Source: Pseudomonadota bacterium
Lineage (GTDB): Bacteria > Pseudomonadota > Gammaproteobacteria > Xanthomonadales > Xanthomonadaceae
Reading direction: 5' to 3'
DNA length: 10,281 bases
Assembly (NCBI GenBank): GCA_023439425.1
Contig: JAEXNZ010000078.1
Coordinates: forward strand, 1-10,281
This document shows, piece after piece, positions 1 through 5,693 of the stretch. Each line of letters opens with the position of its first letter. The stretch's first letter is position 1. The notes beneath the pieces are model-generated. The model was given only the letters and a program-made list of their open reading frames with translations. It did no database searches and was not told the DNA's origin. The position numbers were made by a program, and so were the translations under genes.

Positions 1-18
1 CCCCCCCCCCGCCCCCCC
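1..18. other. Poly-C tract with a single G, at the window edge
   Basis: The first 18 bases are ten C, one G and seven C. Nothing else in the window has such a homopolymer. On the minus strand it is a poly-G run about 20 bases downstream of the alkene reductase stop. Its place at the extreme end suggests a contig edge or a base-calling artefact, since poly-G is a known false output of two-colour sequencers. A genuine G-tract next to a hairpin is possible, and the sequence alone cannot decide. Confidence 0.6.
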
Positions 19-34
19 GGGCGCTACGCGCCCG
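18..34 (-). terminator. Short GC hairpin after the alkene reductase gene
   Basis: A perfect 7-bp inverted repeat (CGGGCGC, loop TAC, GCGCCCG) begins four bases past the minus-strand stop at 38. It could act as a 3' stabilising or terminating hairpin for that transcript. A U-tract is absent and a G-run follows instead, so it is not a classical intrinsic terminator. The loop read on the minus strand is GTA. Confidence 0.3.
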
Positions 35-37
35 ACA

Positions 38-1147
38 TCAATCGGCGACGTTGGACCCCGACACGCTCGGATAATCGGTATACCCCTCAGCCCCGCCGCC
101 ATACAGCGTGTCGGGGTTGAACTCTGACAGTGGTACGCCAAAGCGCAGGCGTTCCACCAGGTCCGGGTTGGCGATGAAAGCACGGCCGAACGCAATCACG
201 TCGGCATAGCCACTGGCGATGGCGGCTTCGGCGCTGTCCTTGTCATACCCATTGTTGGCAATCCACGGGCCGCGGAATTTCGCACGCAGCGCGGCGTAAT
301 CGAACGGAATGTTGTCACGCGGGCCACCGGTGGCCCCTTCGATCACATGCACGAAGGCCAGGTGGCCGATCGCATCCAGCCGCTCCACCGCACGCTCGAA
401 CAGCGGCTGCGGATTGGAGTCGTAGGCATCGCTGGCCGGCGTGGTCGGTGACAGGCGCACGCCCGTGCGTTCGGCCCCGATCTCGGCGGCGACCGCGCGC
501 ACCACTTCGTCCAGCAGGCGGGTGCGGTTCTCGATGCTGCCACCGTACTCGTCGGTGCGCAGGTTGCTGCCGTCGCGCAGGAACTGATCGATCAGATACC
601 CATTCGCCGCGTGCACTTCCACGCCGTCAAAGCCGGCGATGATGGCGTTGCGTGCGGCCTGGCGGTAGTCCTGGATCAGGCCGGGGAGTTCTTCCAGCGC
701 CAGTGCACGCGGCGCGGACACGTCTTCAAAGCCCTTGGCGGTGAAGGTCTTCGCCTTGGCCTGCACCGCACTGGGGGCCACCGGCACTTCGCCTTCCGGC
801 AGCAGGCTGGTGTGCGAGATGCGGCCCACGTGCCACAACTGCAGCACGATGCGTCCACCCTCGGCATGCACCGCGTCGGTGACCTTGCGCCACGCATCGA
901 TCTGCGCCTGGCTGTAGATGCCCGGCGTGTCCAGATAGCCCTGGCCAAGCGGGCTGATCTGGGTGGCCTCGGCGATGATCAGCCCGGCACTGGCACGCTG
1001 CTGGTAGTACTGCACGGCCAGCGGATTGGGCACGCGGCCTTCAATGGCGCGGTTGCGCGTGAGCGGGGCCATCGCAATGCGGTTGCGCAGGTCGATGGAA
1101 CCCAGCCGGGTGGGGGTGAACAGCAAGCCGTTGGTCGGTGCAGTCAT
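38..1147 (-). CDS. Alkene reductase, Old Yellow Enzyme family (NemA-like)
   Basis: A cytosolic FMN-dependent ene-reductase that should use NAD(P)H to reduce activated C=C bonds such as enones, maleimides or nitro compounds; the natural substrate is unknown. The 369-aa product is full length for the family (E. coli NemA is about 365 aa). Visible landmarks are APLTR near residues 27-31 (FMN site), LQLWHVGR at 102-109, the substrate-anion pair H179 and N182 with the proton-donor Tyr Y184 in HAANGYL, YGGSIENR at 201-208, and a C-terminal phosphate-binding GRAFIANPDL. The anion-binding pair is His/Asn, whereas NemA has His/His; both occur in functional OYEs. The start is backed by AAGG (1156-1159) eight bases upstream. 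The gene is divergent from the SDR gene across 176 bases, so the two may share regulation. The family is sure, the substrate is not. Confidence 0.93.
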   Translation of the reverse strand: MTAPTNGLLFTPTRLGSIDLRNRIAMAPLTRNRAIEGRVPNPLAVQYYQQRASAGLIIAEATQISPLGQGYLDTPGIYSQAQIDAWRKVTDAVHAEGGRIVLQLWHVGRISHTSLLPEGEVPVAPSAVQAKAKTFTAKGFEDVSAPRALALEELPGLIQDYRQAARNAIIAGFDGVEVHAANGYLIDQFLRDGSNLRTDEYGGSIENRTRLLDEVVRAVAAEIGAERTGVRLSPTTPASDAYDSNPQPLFERAVERLDAIGHLAFVHVIEGATGGPRDNIPFDYAALRAKFRGPWIANNGYDKDSAEAAIASGYADVIAFGRAFIANPDLVERLRFGVPLSEFNPDTLYGGGAEGYTDYPSVSGSNVAD

Positions 1148-1323
1148 GTGCAGGGCCTTGTGGGGAAGGGAAGAACAGTACGACCTTCAGCATACGGCCG
1201 CGTGCGTTGCAGCGATGGGAAGGTTTGTTGCGGTCGGAAGGCGCTTTGCATGCACCTTGTGTAACGCATCACAGGCGTAGCGTAGGGGTGCTTTCCCCCC
1301 TGATACCTGTGGAGACACACGCA
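1148..1323. promoter_or_regulatory. Divergent intergenic region between the alkene reductase and SDR genes
   Basis: These 176 bases must hold the promoters of both flanking genes. I find no convincing -35/-10 pair for either. Visible elements are an 8-bp palindrome TGCATGCA at 1247-1254 and GGAG at 1311-1314, nine bases before the SDR ATG. The plus-strand reading frame stays open upstream of 1324, but the extra 62 residues do not resemble an SDR N-terminus, so this stretch is treated as non-coding. Confidence 0.5.
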
Positions 1324-2082
1324 ATGATTGATTACCAGCTCAAGGGCAAGGTCGCCATCGTCACCGGCGGCGTATCCGGCATTGGCCTCGCCGTGGCCGA
1401 ACTGTTCGCCGACTCCGGTGCGGCCGTGGCGGTGTGGGACCTGAAGGAAGACGCGGTGAAGAAAACCGCCGAAGCGCTGGCCGCACGTGGCGTGAAGACG
1501 ATCGGAATCGCCTTGGACGTCACCGATGAAGCCGCCGTTGACGCGGCAGTGAAGCAGACCGTGCAGGAACTGGGCGGCCTGGACATCGCGGTGAACAATG
1601 CCGGTATCGGCGGGCCGTCCGCGCCCAGTGGCGACTATCCGGTCGACGGCTGGAAGCGCGTGATCGACGTGAACCTCAACAGCGTGTTCCTGTGCCAGCG
1701 CGCGCAGATCCAGGCGCTGCGCAAGTCCGGAAAGGGCGGCAGCATCATCAACATGGCCTCGATCCTGGGCCAGGTGGGCTTCGACAATTCGGCGGCCTAT
1801 GTGGCGGCCAAGCATGGCGTGGTCGGTTTGACCCAAACCGCAGCCTGGGAGCATGCCGCTGACAAGATCCGCGTGAATGCGGTCGGCCCGGGCTTCATCG
1901 CCACGCCGCTGCTGGACAAGATGGACCCGGCGGTGCGCAAGGCGCTGGAAGACAAGCATGCGCTGAAGCGACTGGGGCGTTCGGAAGAGGTGGCGGCTCT
2001 GGTGGCCTGGCTGGCCAGTGACGATGCCTCGTTCGCCACCGGCACCTACTACGCCATCGACGGCGGCTATCTGGCGCACTGA
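1324..2082 (+). CDS. SDR family NAD(P)-dependent oxidoreductase
   Basis: A classical short-chain dehydrogenase/reductase of 252 aa, the usual 250-aa size, with a Rossmann fold and cytosolic location. Motifs in order: cofactor loop TGGVSGIG (14-21); acidic D39 at the end of strand 2 (AVWDLKED), which by family rule favours NAD over NADP; D65 in LDVTD; NNAG (91-94); catalytic S146, Y159 and K163 (YVAAK); PG at 189-190; and a C-terminal TGTYYAIDGGY typical of the 3-oxoacyl-ACP reductase/glucose dehydrogenase-like subgroup. The tetrad is complete, so the enzyme should be active, but the substrate cannot be read from sequence. The ATG is chosen because the conserved fold starts at once (KGKVAIVTGG) and GGAG (1311-1314) sits nine bases upstream. 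It is divergent from the alkene reductase and 89 bases upstream of the MgtC gene, with which it may be co-transcribed. Confidence 0.95.
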   Translation: MIDYQLKGKVAIVTGGVSGIGLAVAELFADSGAAVAVWDLKEDAVKKTAEALAARGVKTIGIALDVTDEAAVDAAVKQTVQELGGLDIAVNNAGIGGPSAPSGDYPVDGWKRVIDVNLNSVFLCQRAQIQALRKSGKGGSIINMASILGQVGFDNSAAYVAAKHGVVGLTQTAAWEHAADKIRVNAVGPGFIATPLLDKMDPAVRKALEDKHALKRLGRSEEVAALVAWLASDDASFATGTYYAIDGGYLAH

Positions 2083-2160
2083 TCGCTTGCCGGTCACGGC
2101 CGCATTCACATCGCTTCACGGCATAGCCACGCCCTTCGCGCAACGCTTCGCGCATTACCG

Positions 2161-2165
2161 AGGAG
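2161..2165 (+). promoter_or_regulatory. Ribosome binding site deciding the MgtC-family start
   Basis: AGGAG at 2161-2165 abuts an ATG at 2166, which is too close to serve it, and stands six bases before the in-frame ATG at 2172, which is ideal spacing. The start is therefore taken as 2172, giving an N-terminus of MGWEQDLS. Confidence 0.7.
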
Positions 2166-2171
2166 ATGCGG

Positions 2172-2630
2172 ATGGGCTGGGAGCAGGATCTGTCGCTGTT
2201 GCTGCGGGTGGCCGCGGCCATGCTGTTCGGCGGGGTGCTGGGGATCGAGCGCGAGCTCGGCAAGCACGCCGCCGGATTGCGCACGCACATGCTGATTGCC
2301 GGGGCGGCAGCGCTCATCGTCGGCCTGGGCGACAGCATTGCCGAGCATTTCCAGCAGGAACGCTACCGCGACCTGTTGCAGGTTGACCCGGTGCGTCTGA
2401 TCGAGGCCGTGGTGGCCTGCGTGGGCTTCGTGGCCGCCGGCACCATTCTGCGTGGCAGCCGCGACGACCAGGTCAGCGGGCTGACCACCGCCAGCTCGCT
2501 GGTGATGGCCGCGGCCATCGGCATTGCCGTCGGCATTGGCGAATATGTGATCGCGCTGGGCGTGAGTGTGCTCTGCGTGCTGGTGCTGGCGGTGTTCCGC
2601 CGGATTTCCGACAAGCTGGAGAAGTTATGA
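2172..2630 (+). CDS. MgtC/SapB family inner-membrane protein (short form)
   Basis: A 152-aa hydrophobic protein with the MgtC/SapB signature. The N-terminal helix is followed by GGVLGIERELGKHAAGLRTHM (about 20-40), then VGFVAAGTIL (84-93), then VSGLTTASSLVMAAAIG (101-117). There appear to be four to five membrane segments (around 8-26, 38-54, 76-93, 107-122 and 124-142), ending in a charged tail RRISDKLEKL. The C-terminal ACT-like soluble domain of Salmonella MgtC (over 200 aa) is missing, so this is the short SapB-like form. Family members are linked to growth in low magnesium and to control of ATP synthase or phosphate balance, but short versions are largely uncharacterised and I assign no specific role. 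Its stop overlaps the start of the VOC gene by four bases, which points to translational coupling. Confidence 0.92.
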   Translation: MGWEQDLSLLLRVAAAMLFGGVLGIERELGKHAAGLRTHMLIAGAAALIVGLGDSIAEHFQQERYRDLLQVDPVRLIEAVVACVGFVAAGTILRGSRDDQVSGLTTASSLVMAAAIGIAVGIGEYVIALGVSVLCVLVLAVFRRISDKLEKL

Positions 2631-3073
2631 ACGCCACCGCCGCCGGAAAAGCCACCTTCGCCGTGCAGTGCCTGGACCACGTGGTGCTGCGGGTCAGCGA
2701 CCTGCCGCGCGCGCTGCATTTCTATCGTGATGTGCTGGGTTGCACCGTAGCGCGCGAGCGGCCGTCGCTGGGCATGGTGCATCTGCACGCCGGCAACTCG
2801 ATGATCGACCTGGTCGACATCCACGGCAAGCTCGGCCTGCCCGGCGGCGCGGCGGCAGGCGTGCAGGGCCGCAACATGGCGCACCTGTGCCTGCGCGTGG
2901 AGCCGTTCAACGAAGCGCAGCTGCGCGAACATCTGCAGATGCATGGCATCGCTGTGGATGCCCCGGCCAGCAGCAATTTCGGTGCCGAGGGCGACGGACT
3001 GTCGCTGTATGTGCAGGATCCTGATGGCAATGGCGTGGAGTTGAAGGGGCCCAGCAGCGACTGCGGCTGCTGA
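2627..3073 (+). CDS. VOC family (glyoxalase/bleomycin-resistance fold) protein
   Basis: A 148-aa protein of the vicinal oxygen chelate superfamily with two beta-alpha-beta-beta-beta units. The first starts at LDHVVLRVSDLPRALHFYRDVLG (16-38) and the second at MAHLCLRVEPFNEAQLREHL (84-103), ending in the hallmark YVQDPDGNGVELKG (128-141). Likely metal ligands are H18, H86 and E138, with a histidine at 52 or 54 as a possible fourth. It resembles the STM3117-type lactoylglutathione lyase-like 'virulence' subgroup, so a detoxifying lyase or thiol transferase is plausible, but VOC sequences predict substrates poorly. Its ATG shares bases with the MgtC stop (ATGA), and GGAG (2618-2621) lies five bases upstream inside the MgtC gene. 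The C-terminus is cysteine-rich (SSDCGC), which is slightly unusual and could be a soft metal or thiol site. A REP-like hairpin follows about 20 bases after the stop. Confidence 0.93.
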   Translation: MNATAAGKATFAVQCLDHVVLRVSDLPRALHFYRDVLGCTVARERPSLGMVHLHAGNSMIDLVDIHGKLGLPGGAAAGVQGRNMAHLCLRVEPFNEAQLREHLQMHGIAVDAPASSNFGAEGDGLSLYVQDPDGNGVELKGPSSDCGC

Positions 3074-3090
3074 GTCGCCCGGCTGCGGCC

Positions 3091-3114
3091 GATGTGCCGA
3101 CCAACGGTCGGCAC
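3091..3114 (+). repeat. REP-like palindrome (SMAG type, degenerate header)
   Basis: A perfect 9-bp inverted repeat, GTGCCGACC and GGTCGGCAC around an AAC loop (3094-3114), is preceded by GATG where SMAG repeats carry GTAG. It is 20 bases past the VOC stop. Stenotrophomonas SMAG elements have this build (GTAG head, short GC stem, tiny loop) and sit between genes, where they can protect mRNA 3' ends or terminate transcription. Confidence 0.7.
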
Positions 3115-3201
3115 CGACCCATTGGGCTAATGCGCGGCGTGCGCAGCGGGGCAGGGGGCCCGGTATGCTGTGAGCGGACTGTCGCCCGGTGTTGCTGACC
3201 C

Positions 3202-4332
3202 ATGATCATTTCCGCCGCTTCGGACTACCGCGCTGCCGCGCAGCGTCGCCTGCCGCCGTTCCTGTTCCACTACATTGACGGCGGTGCGTACGCCGAGCAG
3301 ACCCTGCGCCGCAACGTCTCCGACCTGTCCGATGTGGCGCTGCGCCAGCGCGTGCTGCGCGACATGTCCGAGCTGAGCCTGGACACCGAGCTGTTCGGTG
3401 AGCGGCTGGCGATGCCGGTTGCGTTGGCCCCTGTTGGCCTGACCGGCATGTTCGCGCGGCGCGGCGAAGTGCAGGCCGCGCGTGCGGCCGCCAGCCGGGG
3501 CATTCCGTTTACCTTGTCGACGGTGTCGGTGTGCCCGATCGAGGAGGTGGCCCCGAAGATTCCCCGGCCGATGTGGTTCCAGCTGTATGTGCTGAAGGAC
3601 CGTGGCTTCATGCGCAACGCGCTGGAGCGTGCCAAGGCGGCGGGCGTGACCACCCTGGTGTTCACCGTCGACATGCCGGTGCCCGGGGCGCGTTACCGCG
3701 ATGCGCATTCGGGCATGAGCGGGCCGAACGGACCGCTGCGGCGCATGCTGCAGGCGGTAACCCATCCGCGCTGGGCGTGGGACGTGGGGTTGTTCGGGCG
3801 GCCGCATGACCTGGGCAACGTGTCGGCGTATCGGGGAGCACCGACCGGTCTGGCCGATTACATCGGCTGGCTCGGGGCGAATTTTGATCCCTCCATTTCG
3901 TGGAAGGACCTGGAGTGGATCCGCGAGTTCTGGACCGGGCCGATGGTGATCAAGGGCATTCTGGACCCGGACGATGCGCGCGATGCGGTGCGTTTCGGTG
4001 CCGATGGCATCGTGGTGTCCAACCACGGCGGCCGACAGCTGGATGGGGTGTTGTCCACCGCACGGGCGTTACCGGCAATCGCCGATGCGGTGCAGGGCGA
4101 GCTGAAGGTGCTGGTGGATTCGGGTGTGCGCTCAGGCTTGGATGTGGTGCGGATGCTGGCGCTGGGGGCCGATACCGTGTTGCTGGGGCGGGCATTCGTT
4201 TATGCGCTGGCCACCGGCGGGGAGGCGGCGGTGGCCAATCTGCTGGATCTGATCGCGAAGGAAATGCGGGTGGCGATGACGCTGACTGGCGCGCGGACGA
4301 TTGCCGATATCGGGCGTGATGCACTGGTGTAG
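3202..4332 (+). CDS. lldD: FMN-dependent L-lactate dehydrogenase (membrane-associated)
   Basis: Oxidises L-lactate to pyruvate and passes electrons to the quinone pool, letting the cell respire lactate. The sequence tracks E. coli LldD closely from the first residues (MIISAASDYRAAAQRRLPPF). It has the family's key residues: Y24 in FHYIDGG, Y129 in WFQLYV, K251 in VIKGILDP, catalytic base H275 with R278 in SNHGGRQLDG, and a phosphate-binding stretch DSGVRSGLDV then LLGRAFVYAL. The region around 175-230, typical of membrane-anchored members, is present. The protein is 376 aa against 396 in E. coli and stops right after IADIGRDALV, and its TAG stop lies inside a GTAG repeat header. No Shine-Dalgarno is visible before the ATG, although the conserved N-terminus fixes the start. 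Neither lldP nor lldR flanks it, so it is probably transcribed alone. It converges with the I78 inhibitor gene 36 bases away. Confidence 0.97.
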   Translation: MIISAASDYRAAAQRRLPPFLFHYIDGGAYAEQTLRRNVSDLSDVALRQRVLRDMSELSLDTELFGERLAMPVALAPVGLTGMFARRGEVQAARAAASRGIPFTLSTVSVCPIEEVAPKIPRPMWFQLYVLKDRGFMRNALERAKAAGVTTLVFTVDMPVPGARYRDAHSGMSGPNGPLRRMLQAVTHPRWAWDVGLFGRPHDLGNVSAYRGAPTGLADYIGWLGANFDPSISWKDLEWIREFWTGPMVIKGILDPDDARDAVRFGADGIVVSNHGGRQLDGVLSTARALPAIADAVQGELKVLVDSGVRSGLDVVRMLALGADTVLLGRAFVYALATGGEAAVANLLDLIAKEMRVAMTLTGARTIADIGRDALV

Positions 4333-4351
4333 CGACGCGCCGTGCGCGTCG
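4329..4351 (+). repeat. SMAG/REP element overlapping the lldD stop codon
   Basis: The GTAG header at 4329-4332 contains the lldD stop TAG. It is followed by a perfect 8-bp stem, CGACGCGC and GCGCGTCG, around a CGT loop. The element fills most of the 36-base gap between convergent lldD and the I78 gene, so the hairpin could shield both transcripts' 3' ends. Confidence 0.8.
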
Positions 4352-4368
4352 TGATGCCGGACCGGCGA

Positions 4369-4671
4369 TTATTCGCAACGCACTGCGGTAATCACATTGT
4401 CCTTGTCGATGAACACCCGCAGGCGGTCGTCGCGACGGTCCTTGCTGACAACCGTGGCGGGGCCGATCGGGTTGATCAGACCGGCTCCGCTTTCTCGGAA
4501 CAGCTTGCGCATGGTTTCTTCCGCGGCGGGCTGGCCTACCGCCCATTGCAGGGGGGCGTCATGGCATTGACCACTGCCGCGTACTTCAGGCCCGGGGCTG
4601 CTGACACAGCCGGGCAGCAGGGTGGCCGCAACGGCCAGAACGGGAACTGCAATGCGGGTATGCCGGGACAT
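4369..4671 (-). CDS. I78 family peptidase inhibitor, small lipoprotein
   Basis: A 100-aa protein beginning MSRHTRIAVPVLAVAATLLPGC. It has a basic N-terminus, a hydrophobic core and a lipobox-like LPGC with C22 as the lipidation site; proline at -2 is atypical. The mature part has an I78 pattern: VGQPAAEETMRKLFRESG (45-62), then VSKDRRDDRLRVFIDKDNVI (75-94) and VRC near the end. C36 and C99 could form a disulfide. I78 members are small inhibitors of serine peptidases (the fungal AfuJCP8 group is the named example), so a periplasmic lipoprotein that guards envelope proteins against proteases is the natural reading; the inhibitory loop itself is not demonstrable here. AGGAG (4678-4682) sits six bases upstream and fixes this start against a longer open frame reaching 4998 that would overlap cdh. 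It is divergent from cdh, another predicted lipoprotein. Confidence 0.85.
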   Translation of the reverse strand: MSRHTRIAVPVLAVAATLLPGCVSSPGPEVRGSGQCHDAPLQWAVGQPAAEETMRKLFRESGAGLINPIGPATVVSKDRRDDRLRVFIDKDNVITAVRCE

Positions 4672-4741
4672 CGGTCGCTCCTGCGGTAACGTGGCTCGAA
4701 CATACCACTGCGCCCGGAGCGCGGGGTGATGGGGTGACCGG

Positions 4742-4747
4742 TACAAT
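4742..4747 (+). promoter_or_regulatory. Candidate -10 element upstream of cdh
   Basis: TACAAT matches the sigma-70 -10 consensus at five of six positions and lies 48 bases before the cdh GTG, in the 124-base divergent region. No good -35 is present at 16-18 bases, so this is tentative. On the minus strand a TATGTT (4699-4704) is an even weaker candidate for the I78 gene. Confidence 0.3.
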
Positions 4748-4795
4748 GCCGGCCAAAGCCCCCCGCACCGGGCCGGGCGTTGGAACTGCTGTCCT

Positions 4796-5581
4796 GTGTC
4801 TTCCCTTCGTGTTTCCCTGCTGGCGCTGCCGCTGTGCCTGGCCGCCTGCACCACCGCGCCACCGCCGAAACCGACCCCGAATCCCGATGCCCTGTGGGGC
4901 GTGATCCAGCGCGATTGCGTGGGCACCGACACCCCGCGCGGTTCCTGTCTGGCGGTATCAACGGCCCCGCAGCGCCGGGATGTGCTGGTCAAGGACACCC
5001 ACGGCGATTACCAGTTCCTGCTGATGCCGCTGGACAAGGTGACCGGCATTGAAAGCCCGCATCTGCTCCAGGCGGGCACGCCCAATTACTTCGCCGCCGC
5101 CTGGCAGGCGCGCGCCTACACCGAGCGCGCGCTGGGCCAGCCGCTGCCGCGTGACGTGGCCAGCCTGGCGCTGAATTCCGCGCACGGCCGTTCGCAGAAC
5201 CAGCTGCACATCCATGTGGATTGCCTGCGCGCGGACATCCGCGACCAGCTGCAGGCGATGCAGCCGGCCATCGGCCCGACGTGGCAGCCTCTGCCGCAGC
5301 CGCTGCGCGGGCATGTGTACCAAGCCAGACGGCTGGACGGTGAAGCGCTGACCGCCGATCCCATTCGCCTGCTGGCCGATGACCTGGCCGCGCCCGGCGA
5401 GATGGGGCGCTGGTCGCTGGTGGTGGTGGGGCAGGGTGAGGACGTGCGCGCGCCGGGCTTTGTGCTGCTGGCGACCCAGGCTGATGCCGACGCCGGCCAC
5501 CAGGCCAGTGGTGAGGAGCTGCAGGATCACGCCTGCGCGGTGCTGACCGGGGCAACGGAGGCGCTGGACGGGGTGCGTTGA
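4796..5581 (+). CDS. cdh: CDP-diacylglycerol diphosphatase
   Basis: Hydrolyses CDP-diacylglycerol to CMP and phosphatidate in phospholipid turnover at the inner membrane. The 261-aa product shows the family core: SPHLLQ (87-92), YFAAAWQAR (98-106), then NSAHGRSQNQLHIHVDC (127-143), whose H138/H140 pair is the HIT-like catalytic motif shared with E. coli Cdh (SQNQLHIH versus TQNQLHIH). A C-terminal ELQDHAC also matches that family. E. coli Cdh is anchored by an N-terminal helix; here the N-terminus is short and ends in LAAC (15-18), a good lipobox followed by a proline-rich linker, so it is probably a lipoprotein. The start is GTG: no ATG fits, the signal peptide begins immediately, and only a weak GGA is seen 11 bases upstream. 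The stop TGA is part of a REP hairpin. A separate transcription unit divergent from the I78 gene is likely. Confidence 0.9.
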   Translation: MSSLRVSLLALPLCLAACTTAPPPKPTPNPDALWGVIQRDCVGTDTPRGSCLAVSTAPQRRDVLVKDTHGDYQFLLMPLDKVTGIESPHLLQAGTPNYFAAAWQARAYTERALGQPLPRDVASLALNSAHGRSQNQLHIHVDCLRADIRDQLQAMQPAIGPTWQPLPQPLRGHVYQARRLDGEALTADPIRLLADDLAAPGEMGRWSLVVVGQGEDVRAPGFVLLATQADADAGHQASGEELQDHACAVLTGATEALDGVR

Positions 5582-5601
5582 CGCGCATGGCGCGTCTCTA
5601 C
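5580..5601 (-). repeat. SMAG/REP element, first of a pair, overlapping the cdh stop
   Basis: A perfect 7-bp inverted repeat, GACGCGC and GCGCGTC around ATG (5580-5596), is followed by TCTAC. On the minus strand this reads as a GTAGA header and then the stem. The left arm begins with the GA of the cdh stop TGA. Together with the next element it forms a same-orientation pair about ten bases apart. Confidence 0.78.
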
Positions 5602-5610
5602 GAACCGCGC

Positions 5611-5633
5611 AGCCACGCAGGGCGTGGCTCTAC
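5611..5633 (-). repeat. SMAG/REP element, second of a pair
   Basis: A perfect 8-bp inverted repeat, AGCCACGC and GCGTGGCT around AGG, is followed by CTAC at 5630-5633, so the minus strand reads GTAG plus stem. The stem sequence differs from its neighbour (5580-5601) and only the header and architecture are shared, as in SMAG subfamilies. The pair occupies the gap between cdh and the next gene. Confidence 0.82.
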
Positions 5634-5693
5634 GGATTCATGCGATGCGTGTCATCATGAACCCGACAGGACGCACCACAAGGACGTATTCCC

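Noticed and set aside
1144..2109. 321-codon open frame on the minus strand covering the SDR gene
   Set aside because: The SDR on the plus strand has every family motif, while the antisense product shows none and is a GC-driven shadow.
2083..2171. Terminator between the SDR and MgtC genes
   Set aside because: No stem with a following T-tract is present, so read-through is the simpler view.
3127..4026. 299-codon open frame on the minus strand inside lldD
   Set aside because: It lies antisense to lldD, whose identity is certain. The His/Arg-rich product has no recognisable motif, as expected for a shadow frame in high-GC DNA.
4672..4998. Longer N-terminus for the I78 protein, up to 4998
   Set aside because: The extension would be antisense to the start of cdh, whereas the ATG at 4671 has AGGAG at ideal spacing and begins a signal peptide.
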